The position numbers were made by a program, and so were the translations under genes. This document shows, one piece after another, positions 6,990 through 14,163 of a stretch of DNA of 18,255 nucleotides (its first letter is position 1; every line of letters starts with the position of its first letter). The notes under the pieces are model-generated. The model saw nothing but the letters and a program-made list of their open reading frames with translations. It did no database searches and was not told where the DNA came from. Source of the stretch: an uncultured Lachnospiraceae bacterium (GTDB lineage Bacteria; Bacillota; Clostridia; Lachnospirales; Lachnospiraceae); the NCBI GenBank assembly GCA_910585255.1, contig CAJUEI010000056.1, forward strand, positions 1 through 18,255. Reading direction: 5' to 3'.

Positions 6990-8018
6990 TTATTTTTTTT
7001 GTATATAATTGCAGCAGCTTTCTCTGTGAGCAATATAGAACGGAAGGCTGATCCGCATTGGAAGATGGTGTCCGCCTTCAATACGGTCGATTAGAATTTT
7101 TGCAGTAATTGCTCCAAGTTCTTCTACCGGAACATGTACCGTAGTCAGCATAGGGGTTAGATATTGTGCCATATCAATATCATCAATGCTGATAACGGAG
7201 ATATCGTTTGGAATACGAAGACCTTTTTCTTGGATTGCCTTCATGGCACCAATCGCCGTAATATCGTTGCAGCAAAAGACAGCGGATATATCGGCTTCCT
7301 GCTTTAAAAGCTGTTTCATGCCTTCATAGCCGCCGACAGAGGAGAGCAGCACATTGGAGACATATTTGGAACAAAACGGAATTTTGGCAGTTTCTAACGC
7401 ACTGAGATATCCCAGATAACGGTCTTCGTTTTTGGTTTCTCCGATATAGGCAATTTTGGTATGTCCCAACTGAAGCAGGTGGTTGGTAGCAGCTAAAGCT
7501 GCCTGGTACCCGTCACAGATAATCTGATCATATTTTGCATTGAGATTATTGAGACCAGTATATGCCACACATCTGTAAGACTGCTTTAGGAATTTTAGCA
7601 TTGGTTTATCGCAGCGTCCAAGTACGGCAACTCCATCTACTGGAGTATCTGTAATAAAGCGAAAGGTATCTGGATTGTCAAAATCAAATGCAGTGAAAGT
7701 ATACTTTAAAATATAGTTATGGGCAAATGCTTCTTTTTCGATACTTCGTGCCAATGTGGTAAAAAAGGCATCTGCTGTCTGGCTGGTGATACGGGCAAAG
7801 ATACAAGCGATGGAGCGGGAAAGTATTTTTTTTGAAGAGGAAGAACCTTTTTTTAATTCTCTTGCCGTAGAATTTGGAGTGTAGCCTGTACGGCGGACAA
7901 TTTCCCAGATTCGTTCTTGCACTTCCTGACTGGCGACAGATTTGTTGCTGCGGTTGATTACTCTGGAAACCGTAGAGATGGATACGCCAGCTTCTTGAGC
8001 AATTTCTTTTAATGTCAT
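6990..8018 (-). CDS. LacI-family transcriptional regulator
   Basis: This 342-residue repressor has the family's standard length. Residues 1-50 are the helix-turn-helix: TLKEIAQEAGVS, then STVSRVIN as recognition helix. A hinge helix with ARELKKG follows near residue 55. Residues from about 65 are the periplasmic-binding-protein-like sensor domain, with the ISVISIDDIDMAQYL segment and TTVHVP near the C-terminus. AGGAGG precedes the ATG. It is transcribed away from the kinase operon and together with tauE. Matching palindromes at its own promoter, the kinase operon and the ABC operon suggest autoregulation and control of all three. The effector is unknown, probably the sugar or an intermediate. 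Confidence 0.92.
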   Translation of the reverse strand: MTLKEIAQEAGVSISTVSRVINRSNKSVASQEVQERIWEIVRRTGYTPNSTARELKKGSSSSKKILSRSIACIFARITSQTADAFFTTLARSIEKEAFAHNYILKYTFTAFDFDNPDTFRFITDTPVDGVAVLGRCDKPMLKFLKQSYRCVAYTGLNNLNAKYDQIICDGYQAALAATNHLLQLGHTKIAYIGETKNEDRYLGYLSALETAKIPFCSKYVSNVLLSSVGGYEGMKQLLKQEADISAVFCCNDITAIGAMKAIQEKGLRIPNDISVISIDDIDMAQYLTPMLTTVHVPVEELGAITAKILIDRIEGGHHLPMRISLPFYIAHRESCCNYIQKK

Positions 8019-8102
8019 AAATAAGCCTCCTTTTCTTTTGAAATAAGTTGTTTTTTGTTACTGTGCTGTGTTACGTTTTGTTTCATTTATTGCGTGTTTT
8101 TT

Positions 8103-8116
8103 ACGCAAATTTGCGT
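8103..8116. promoter_or_regulatory. Perfect palindrome at the lacI start region (autoregulatory operator)
   Basis: ACGCAAATTTGCGT is a perfect 14-bp palindrome. It starts one base past the predicted transcription start of the lacI gene, so bound repressor would block initiation. Its half-site ACGCAAA equals the left half of the operator at 5957, but the halves abut without the central CG. Confidence 0.6.
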
Positions 8117-8123
8117 TATAAAC

Positions 8124-8152
8124 AGTATAGCAGATTTCTGATAAAATGTATA
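8124..8152 (-). promoter_or_regulatory. Promoter of the lacI-tauE operon
   Basis: On the minus strand TATACA (8152-8147) and TATACT (8129-8124) are spaced by 17 bases, matching TTGACA/TATAAT at 4/6 and 5/6. The start would be near 8117, directly beside the palindrome at 8103-8116. Confidence 0.6.
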
Positions 8153-8193
8153 GAAAGAAAAAAAATTCTTACTACAAAATAGAAGTAATGTTT

Positions 8194-8208
8194 AAGCAAA
8201 CGTTTGAG
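8194..8208. promoter_or_regulatory. LacI-family operator of the kinase operon
   Basis: AAGCAAACGTTTGAG holds the palindrome CAAACGTTTG with a central CG and overlaps the -35 at 8204-8209. It shares its core with the site before the ABC operon. A CcpA cre site is an alternative reading, since cre sites share the AA-CG-T core, but two key cre positions do not match. A second inverted repeat, TTGAGT-AGAA-ACTCAA (8204-8219), overlaps its right edge. Confidence 0.6.
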
Positions 8209-8232
8209 TAGAAACTCAATGATTTTTTTAAT
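8204..8232 (+). promoter_or_regulatory. Promoter of the six-gene catabolic operon
   Basis: TTGAGT (8204-8209) and TTTAAT (8227-8232) are spaced by 17 bases, matching at 4/6 and 5/6. The -35 is overlapped by the operator. Transcripts from here would carry a ~240-base leader containing the whole of R2 copy 2. Confidence 0.5.
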
Positions 8233-8288
8233 AAAATATGGTTTAATAAATAGTAGAGAAAGAACGTAATCGTTATTTTAAAATTGGG

Positions 8289-8455
8289 TAGTCAAATCGG
8301 ATATTCGCAATCCGATTTGCTGCTTGCTCCTAACCTCATAGCTGCTATCGCAGCTTTTCAGTGGGAGTCTGCACTCCCACTGAAACAAGGAAGTTCCAAC
8401 CCACTGCTTTCGCCTTGGCGGCTTAGAAGCGGGGGACTTCCTTGATGAGGTTAAA
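8289..8455 (+). repeat. R2 structured dispersed repeat, copy 2
   Basis: This 167 bp unit matches 136-301 nearly base for base. The enclosing TAACCTCAT/ATGAGGTTA stem is kept. So is the AGTGGGAGT/ACTCCCACT stem, with loop CTGC instead of GCAG. The AAGGAAGT/ACTTCCTT stem is kept, with a G-T pair replacing a Watson-Crick pair. A further AGCTGC-TATC-GCAGCT hairpin is perfect here but broken in copy 1. It lies between the operon promoter and the kinase RBS, so it would be part of the mRNA leader. Confidence 0.85.
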
Positions 8456-8481
8456 ATAATAAAAAAGAGAGGGGAACACAG

Positions 8482-9657
8482 ATGGCAAATGTATTAGTTG
8501 TTCACGGGGGTGGTCCTACGGCTGTGATGAATTCTTCTTTATATGGTGTAATTCAGTACGCAAAAAAGAGAGGAGAAGTTCAAAAAGTCTATGGTGCAAT
8601 TGGCGGAAGCAAGGGGATCTTGGAAGAACATTTGCTGGATCTTCTGACTTTTTCGGAGGAACAGTTAAAACTGTTGTTAGAAACACCTGCTACAGCAATC
8701 GGATCTTCGAGATATGCGTTAGAGAAGGAAGATTATCAGGCGATGGTAGGGATATTTCAGAAATACGAGATTCAATATGTATTGCTGAATGGCGGAAACG
8801 GAACGATGGATACCTGCGGAAAGATCTATGAAGCCTGTAAGGGAACGGATATCCGCGTAGTGGGGATTCCAAAGACAATTGACAATGATATTGCCGTGAC
8901 CGATCATACTCCCGGATATGGGAGTGCTGCTAGATATATTGCGGCTACGACTGCTGAGGTAGGGGCAGATGTAAAGTCACTGCCGATTCATGTCTGTATT
9001 ATAGAGGCAATGGGAAGAAATGCCGGATGGATTACGGCAGCATCTGCTTTGGCAAGAAAGAAGCCGGGAGATGCACCTCATTTGATTTATCTGCCGGAAC
9101 GGGCATTTTGTGAGAAGGAATTTTTAGAAGATGTCAGTCAGCTCTATAAAGAGAAAGGCGGTGTGGTAGTAGTAGTAAGTGAAGGGCTAAAGGATCGGGA
9201 CGGGGTTCCGATTGTGCCTCCTGTATATCGTTCAGGACGTTCTGTGTATTATGGAGATGTCAGTGCCTATTTGGCTACATTGGTGATGAAAGAGTTAGGA
9301 ATTAAGGCAAGAAGCGAGAAGCCTGGCATTTGCGGCAGGGCTTCTATTGCATGGCAGTCACCTTTGGATCGAGAGGAAGCTGTGCTGGCAGGAGAGGAAG
9401 CATTAAAAGCGGCAATGGAAGGACAGAGTGGTGTGATGGTGGGATTTATTCGAAAAGAAACGCCGGATTTGTCTTATCAAATGGAAGTTCGTATGATTCC
9501 AATTCAGGAAGTAATGCTGCACGAGCGGATTCTGCCAAAAGAATACCAAAATGACCGTGGGAATGATGTAACAGAGAAGTTTATAGAATGGTGCAGACCA
9601 TTGATTGGACCAAAACTTCGAGATTTTATTGATTTTCAAGAGTATCTGCATACTTAA
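8482..9657 (+). CDS. Phosphofructokinase-family sugar-phosphate kinase
   Basis: This 391-residue protein of the PfkA superfamily probably phosphorylates a ketose-6-phosphate at C1. The motifs run in order: HGGGPTAVMNSS (8-19) for the phosphoryl donor, GGNGT (104-108), PKTIDND (130-136) with Asp134 as the expected catalytic base, and EAMGRNAGW near 175. Gly107 matches the ATP-type residue (Gly104 of E. coli), while Lys131 matches the PPi-type residue, so the donor is not decided. Asn106 replaces the usual Asp103. The RBS is AGAGAGGGG. It is first of six genes behind the operator and R2 copy 2. By context it may act on a fructose- or tagatose-like phosphate rather than serve glycolysis. Confidence 0.82.
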   Translation: MANVLVVHGGGPTAVMNSSLYGVIQYAKKRGEVQKVYGAIGGSKGILEEHLLDLLTFSEEQLKLLLETPATAIGSSRYALEKEDYQAMVGIFQKYEIQYVLLNGGNGTMDTCGKIYEACKGTDIRVVGIPKTIDNDIAVTDHTPGYGSAARYIAATTAEVGADVKSLPIHVCIIEAMGRNAGWITAASALARKKPGDAPHLIYLPERAFCEKEFLEDVSQLYKEKGGVVVVVSEGLKDRDGVPIVPPVYRSGRSVYYGDVSAYLATLVMKELGIKARSEKPGICGRASIAWQSPLDREEAVLAGEEALKAAMEGQSGVMVGFIRKETPDLSYQMEVRMIPIQEVMLHERILPKEYQNDRGNDVTEKFIEWCRPLIGPKLRDFIDFQEYLHT

Positions 9658-9676
9658 GGCTCCAAAGAAAAAAGGA

Positions 9677-9691
9677 CTGGTAAGATACCAG
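9677..9691 (+). other. Small hairpin before the TIM-like gene
   Basis: CTGGTA-AGA-TACCAG is a perfect 6-bp stem in the 48-base gap between the kinase and TIM-like genes. It sits just before the GGAAAGGAG ribosome binding site. It may protect or tune the mRNA; it has no T-tract. Confidence 0.35.
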
Positions 9692-9705
9692 GAAAGGAGA
9701 GAAAT

Positions 9706-10539
9706 TTGAAACATTTATTTTTAAATTTAAAGCGTTTTGATATTCCAGCAGTACTTGGCGGGGTAAACCATATTGCGGATATTCGGCAGTGGGGGAAGTT
9801 TATTGTAGAACAGACACAGAAGCAGTTAAAGGTTTATGCAAAAGAGGAAGCAGAATTTGTTATGTATTTTCCAGAAGCACATCTGATTCCGGCAGTATCG
9901 GCATTAGAGGAGGGGAGTCCGATTCAGATAGGATGTCAGTCTGTATTTCGGCAGGATACAGCAGTAGGAGGCAATTTTGGGGCATTTACTACCAGTCGTA
10001 CCGGAAATGCCATGAAAGCAATCGGCTGTACCAGTACCATAATCGGACATTGTGAGGAACGCCGGGATAAGGCAGGAATTCTTTCAGAAGCAGGAGTAAG
10101 TGATAATCATGTTGTTAATCGGATTTTAAATCAGGAGATCAAGGCAGCATTAGATGCCGGGCTGTCAGTTCTTTACTGCATCGGGGAAAATGCACAGGAA
10201 CAGGACAGATGGCAGGAAGTGTTAAAGGAACAGTTAGACAGCGGTCTTTGCGGTGTGGATCGTTCGAAAGTGATTCTTGCTTATGAGCCAATCTGGGCGA
10301 TTGGACCGGGGAAAATACCGCCAGATCAGGAATATATTACAAAAATCGGAAGCTATGTAAAAGAGATTACCGATGGAATGGAGATTGTATATGGCGGAGG
10401 ATTAAAGAAGGAAAATGCCAAGATGCTGGCTTCCATTTCGGTTATGGACGGCGGGTTGATTGCTTTAACTCGGTTTCAGGGACAGATTGGATTCTATCCA
10501 GAAGAGTATTTGGAAATTATTCGTGAATATCTGGAATAA
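9706..10539 (+). CDS. Triosephosphate isomerase-like protein (diverged paralog)
   Basis: This 277-residue TIM barrel is longer than the usual ~250. The catalytic set is present: Lys9 in NLKRFD (canonical NWK), His115 in GHCEERR (canonical GHSERR) and Glu194 in AYEPIWAIG. The phosphate loop reads YGGG instead of YGGS. About 20 extra residues lie between Lys9 and His115. It probably interconverts a ketose and an aldose triose- or tetrose-phosphate; plain DHAP/GAP is possible but not certain. The start is a TTG at 9706, because AAAGGAG lies 6 bases upstream and no in-frame ATG is near. It lies 48 bases after the kinase stop and 70 before the larA-like start. Confidence 0.83.
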   Translation: MKHLFLNLKRFDIPAVLGGVNHIADIRQWGKFIVEQTQKQLKVYAKEEAEFVMYFPEAHLIPAVSALEEGSPIQIGCQSVFRQDTAVGGNFGAFTTSRTGNAMKAIGCTSTIIGHCEERRDKAGILSEAGVSDNHVVNRILNQEIKAALDAGLSVLYCIGENAQEQDRWQEVLKEQLDSGLCGVDRSKVILAYEPIWAIGPGKIPPDQEYITKIGSYVKEITDGMEIVYGGGLKKENAKMLASISVMDGGLIALTRFQGQIGFYPEEYLEIIREYLE

Positions 10540-10609
10540 GAATCAGGGATATTGGTATAAATTTTAATAATTGGATATAATTCAATATAAAACTAGGAGG
10601 ACTAAAATT

Positions 10610-12106
10610 ATGCAAGTAGCATTAGAATATGGACATGGAACCGTAAATGTAACGCTTCCCGATACAGCAGATATCTTTATCCCGGGAGAAACCGTACCTG
10701 ATCCGCCGTTTATTCCAGAAGATCAGTTAGAGGAAAAGACATTGGAATCGATTCGTAATCCAATTGGTATGCCGCCGTTGTCAGAATTGGCACACAAGGG
10801 TTCTAAAGTAACAATTATATTTCCAGATCGGGTAAAAGGCGGAGAGCAGCCGACCTCTCATAGAAAAATTTCCATTAAATTGATTTTGCAGGAATTATAT
10901 CAGGCAGGAGTGGAGAAAAAAGATATTTTATTGATCTGTTCAAACGGACTTCACAGAAAGAATACAGAGGCGGAAATTCGTGGGGTTTTGGGTGAAGAGC
11001 TGTTTCAGCAGTTTTGGTACAGTCATCAGATTATTAATCATGACAGTGAAGACTATGAGCATCTGATCGATTTAGGGACAACTGACCGGGGCGATCCTGT
11101 ATTGATGAATAAATATGTTTATGACAGTGATGTAGCAATTTTAATCGGACATACACAGGGAAATCCTTATGGCGGATATTCCGGCGGATATAAGCACTGT
11201 GCTACAGGGATTACACACTGGCGTTCCATTGCTTCTCATCATGTTCCAGAAGTGATGCATCGGAAAGACTTTACGCCGGTCAGCGGAAAATCTCTGATGC
11301 GGACAAAGTTTGATGAGATTGGACAGCATATGGAAAAGTGTATGGGAAAGAAATTTTTCTGCTGTGATGCTGTATTGGATACAAAGTCTAGACAGATTGA
11401 GATTAACAGCGGATATGCAGCGATGATGCAGCCGAAATCTTGGATTACAGCGGACAAGCGTACCTATGTTCCTTGGGCAGAGAAAAAGTATGATGTTATG
11501 ATCTTTGGTATGCCGCAGTTTTTCCACTATGGAGATGGAATGGGAACGAATCCGATTATGCTGATGCAGGCAGTTTCAGCACAAGTAATTCGGCATAAGC
11601 GGATTATGAGTGATCGTTGTGTGATTATCTTTACTTCTACCTGTGACGGATATTTTCATGATGAGCTGTGGCCATATTTAAGGGAGATGTATGAGATGTT
11701 CCAGCGGGATCGAATGAATACCCTTCCAGATATGAATCGGTATGGAGAATATTTTGCTACTAATACAGAATATATTCGTAAATATCGTTTTTGTAATGCA
11801 TTTCATCCGTTCCATGGATTTTCTATGATTAGCTGTGCACATATTGCTGAAATGAATACTTCCGCAATCTATCTGTGCGGTGCACAAGAGCCAGGATATG
11901 CCAGAGGAATGGGATTAAAGACCAGAGCTACAGTGGAAGAAGCACTTGAGGATGCAAAGAAGAAATATGTTGGTTCCGATCCGAATATCTTAGTACTTCC
12001 ACAGACGTTTAAATTAAGTGCAGTTCATCTGATGATGAAAGATGATGTCTATGAGGGAAAGGGAAATGAGGACTGCGGATGTGCCGCACATGGACATCAC
12101 AGATAA
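10610..12106 (+). CDS. LarA-like (DUF2088) nickel-pincer racemase/epimerase homolog
   Basis: This 498-residue member of the lactate racemase LarA family uses, or is predicted to use, the nickel-pincer nucleotide cofactor. Residues equivalent to the L. plantarum LarA active site can be picked out: His105 (GLHR), His171 (GHTQ), Lys185 in GGYSGGYK (the covalent cofactor lysine) and His200/His201. The substrate of relatives is a 2-hydroxy acid (lactate, gluconate and others), so a sugar-acid or related epimerisation is likely. It is about 70 residues longer than LarA. The ATG at 10610 is preceded by AGGAGG; a TTG 39 bases earlier is less likely. The cofactor genes larB, larC and larE are not in the window. 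Confidence 0.82.
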   Translation: MQVALEYGHGTVNVTLPDTADIFIPGETVPDPPFIPEDQLEEKTLESIRNPIGMPPLSELAHKGSKVTIIFPDRVKGGEQPTSHRKISIKLILQELYQAGVEKKDILLICSNGLHRKNTEAEIRGVLGEELFQQFWYSHQIINHDSEDYEHLIDLGTTDRGDPVLMNKYVYDSDVAILIGHTQGNPYGGYSGGYKHCATGITHWRSIASHHVPEVMHRKDFTPVSGKSLMRTKFDEIGQHMEKCMGKKFFCCDAVLDTKSRQIEINSGYAAMMQPKSWITADKRTYVPWAEKKYDVMIFGMPQFFHYGDGMGTNPIMLMQAVSAQVIRHKRIMSDRCVIIFTSTCDGYFHDELWPYLREMYEMFQRDRMNTLPDMNRYGEYFATNTEYIRKYRFCNAFHPFHGFSMISCAHIAEMNTSAIYLCGAQEPGYARGMGLKTRATVEEALEDAKKKYVGSDPNILVLPQTFKLSAVHLMMKDDVYEGKGNEDCGCAAHGHHR

Positions 12107-12148
12107 AAACAGGAAAAAAGAGAAAAAAGCACAGACAGGAGGCAGAAT

Positions 12149-12970
12149 ATGGCACATGAATATTATCAATACAATAAAGAACAGCTACTAAAAAATCCGA
12201 AAATTCCTCTCATCTGTATGGAAAAGAATGAAGATGTATTTCGGCAGATGGCGAAGCAGATGGTAGAAGAAATTCAGGAACATAATGCAAAGGGAGAAAA
12301 AACTGTTCTAATCTGTCCGGTAGGACCGGTGGGGCAGTATCCGTATTTTGTCGATTTAGTCAATACACAGCAGATCAGCTTAAAGCAGGTATGGTTTATC
12401 AATATGGATGAGTATTTAGATTCGGATTGGAATTGGATTGCAGCAGATCATCCGCTGAGTTTCCGAGGATTTATGGAACGAAATGTCTATACCAAAATCA
12501 ATCCAGAGCTTTTGATGCCAAAGGAACAGCGAGTATTTCCCGATCCAAAGCAGACAGAAGCAATTCCTAAGTTAATTGAGGAATTGGGAGGAGTGGATAT
12601 TGTCTTTGGCGGAATCGGCATCAACGGTCATGTAGCGTTTAATGAGGCAGATCCTTCTCTTAGTAAGGAAGCCTTTCTAGCACAGAAGACCAGAACTCTT
12701 GCGATTACGCCGGAGACCAGAACAGCAAATGCAATTGGTGATTTTCATGGGGCATTGGAGGATATGCCGGAAAATTGTGTTACAATCGGATTCTATGAGA
12801 TTGCTCATGCCAGAAAGATCCGGCTGGGCTGCTTTAGAAATTGGCACAGAGGAGTGGTACGAAGAGCCGCTTATGGTGAGGCTTCTTCTGAATTTCCGGT
12901 AACGCTGCTTCAGAATCATCCAGATATTACATTAACTTTCACAGATTTTGTGGCAAGTTTAGAAGATTAA
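12149..12970 (+). CDS. NagB-like glucosamine-6-phosphate deaminase/isomerase family protein
   Basis: This 273-residue protein is expected to convert an amino-sugar phosphate to a keto-sugar phosphate with release of ammonia. NMDEY (85-89) holds the catalytic-base Asp87. GGIGINGHVAFNE (154-166) carries His161 and Glu166 of the active-site lid. TRTLAITPETR (181-191) contains the usual substrate-contact Arg. The region where NagB has a Lys-Ala phosphate-binding motif reads CFRNWHRGVVRRA here (228-240). It therefore belongs to a distinct subgroup and may take a different sugar phosphate. AGGAGG precedes the ATG; the gene is 42 bases after the larA-like stop and 16 before the aldolase. Confidence 0.82.
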   Translation: MAHEYYQYNKEQLLKNPKIPLICMEKNEDVFRQMAKQMVEEIQEHNAKGEKTVLICPVGPVGQYPYFVDLVNTQQISLKQVWFINMDEYLDSDWNWIAADHPLSFRGFMERNVYTKINPELLMPKEQRVFPDPKQTEAIPKLIEELGGVDIVFGGIGINGHVAFNEADPSLSKEAFLAQKTRTLAITPETRTANAIGDFHGALEDMPENCVTIGFYEIAHARKIRLGCFRNWHRGVVRRAAYGEASSEFPVTLLQNHPDITLTFTDFVASLED

Positions 12971-12986
12971 AGAGAGGAGTGTTTGT

Positions 12987-14138
12987 ATGCCGTTAGTACC
13001 TTTAAGACCTCTTTTAGAGGCAACCATAACACATGGATTTGGTCAGGGAGCATTTAATGTAAATGCGGTAGCACAGGCAAAGGCTGCAATTGAAGTACAC
13101 GAGATGTTCCGTTCGCCGGCTATTTTGCAGGGAGCCGATTTGGCAAACGGATTTATGGGCGGAAGAACCGATTTTATGAATGCAACATTAGAAGATAAAA
13201 AGATTGGAGCCAGAAATATTGCAGCAGCAGTAAAGAAATATGGAGAACATTCCAATATTCCGATTGTACTTCATTTAGATCATGGGAGAGATTTTGACTC
13301 TTGTGTAGCAGCGATAGAGGGCGGTTATACTTCCGTTATGATTGATGGATCGGCACTGTCTTTTGAAGAAAATGTAGAACTGACTCGAGAGGTGGTAAAA
13401 TATGCCCACCCGAGAGGAGTTAGTGTAGAGGGAGAATTAGGAGTATTGGCAGGTGTAGAAGATCATGTATTTTCTGCTTCTTCTACTTATACGAATCCAA
13501 TGAAAGCAGTCGAGTTTTTCCAAAAGACGGGAGTAGATGCACTGGCAATTTCTTATGGAACTATGCATGGGGCATCAAAGGGAAAAGATGTAAAGCTGCG
13601 GAAAGAGATTGCGATTGCCATTCGGGAATGTCTGAATCATCAGAAAATTTTTGGGGCATTGGTATCACATGGTTCCTCTACTGTGCCGAAATATATTGTA
13701 GATGAAATTAATGCAATGGGCGGAGAGTTAAGTAATACACATGGAATTTCTATTGCAGAATTAAAGGCAGCGATTCCGGCAGGAATTAGTAAAATCAATG
13801 TAGACACCGATATTCGTCTGGCAGTGACAAGGAATTTAAAGGAATTATTTGAAAAATATCCAGATAAGAGAAAGAGCGGATCAATTGGAGAGATTTATAA
13901 TCTGTTGGAGACAAAAAAGAATCAATTTGATCCAAGGGTATTTTTGCCGCCGATTATGGATACTGTTATGTATGGTACGGCAGCAGATCAGGATACAGTA
14001 GATGTAGTAGACTGTATTGAGCGTGGAGTTCGTGAAGTAGTCGGAACATTGATTGTAGAGTTTGGTTCAGTTGGAAAAGCTCCTTTGGTAGAATGTGTGA
14101 CATTGGAAGAGATGGCAGAGCGTTATAAAACAATATAA
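12987..14138 (+). CDS. Class II (zinc) fructose/tagatose-bisphosphate aldolase family protein
   Basis: This 383-residue metal-dependent aldolase cleaves a ketose-1,6-bisphosphate-type substrate into DHAP and an aldehyde. Visible motifs are HLDHG (96-100) with zinc ligand and catalytic Asp, EGELG (148-152), YGTMHG (190-195), HGSS (228-231) and the phosphate-binding NVDTD (271-275). It ends with FDPRVFLPP and FGSVGKAP, which class II enzymes share. About 20 extra residues lie between these two C-terminal motifs. GAGGAG precedes the ATG. It lies between nagB-like and nagA, which fits cleavage of the kinase product. Sequence alone does not separate fructose, tagatose or another ketose. Confidence 0.88.
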   Translation: MPLVPLRPLLEATITHGFGQGAFNVNAVAQAKAAIEVHEMFRSPAILQGADLANGFMGGRTDFMNATLEDKKIGARNIAAAVKKYGEHSNIPIVLHLDHGRDFDSCVAAIEGGYTSVMIDGSALSFEENVELTREVVKYAHPRGVSVEGELGVLAGVEDHVFSASSTYTNPMKAVEFFQKTGVDALAISYGTMHGASKGKDVKLRKEIAIAIRECLNHQKIFGALVSHGSSTVPKYIVDEINAMGGELSNTHGISIAELKAAIPAGISKINVDTDIRLAVTRNLKELFEKYPDKRKSGSIGEIYNLLETKKNQFDPRVFLPPIMDTVMYGTAADQDTVDVVDCIERGVREVVGTLIVEFGSVGKAPLVECVTLEEMAERYKTI

Positions 14139-14163
14139 AATGTAAAGTAAAGGTGGTTCCGAA

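Noticed and set aside
8482..9657. Firm call as PPi-dependent phosphofructokinase
   Set aside because: Only Lys131 is PPi-type; Gly107 is ATP-type. The donor is left open.
9403..9714. 103-codon minus-strand open frame at the kinase/TIM junction
   Set aside because: Antisense shadow of clear genes with no RBS or domain.
12611..12646. Asn instead of Asp in GINGH as loss of NagB activity
   Set aside because: As far as I recall, Bacillus-type NagB also has Asn-Gly-His here, so it is ordinary family variation.
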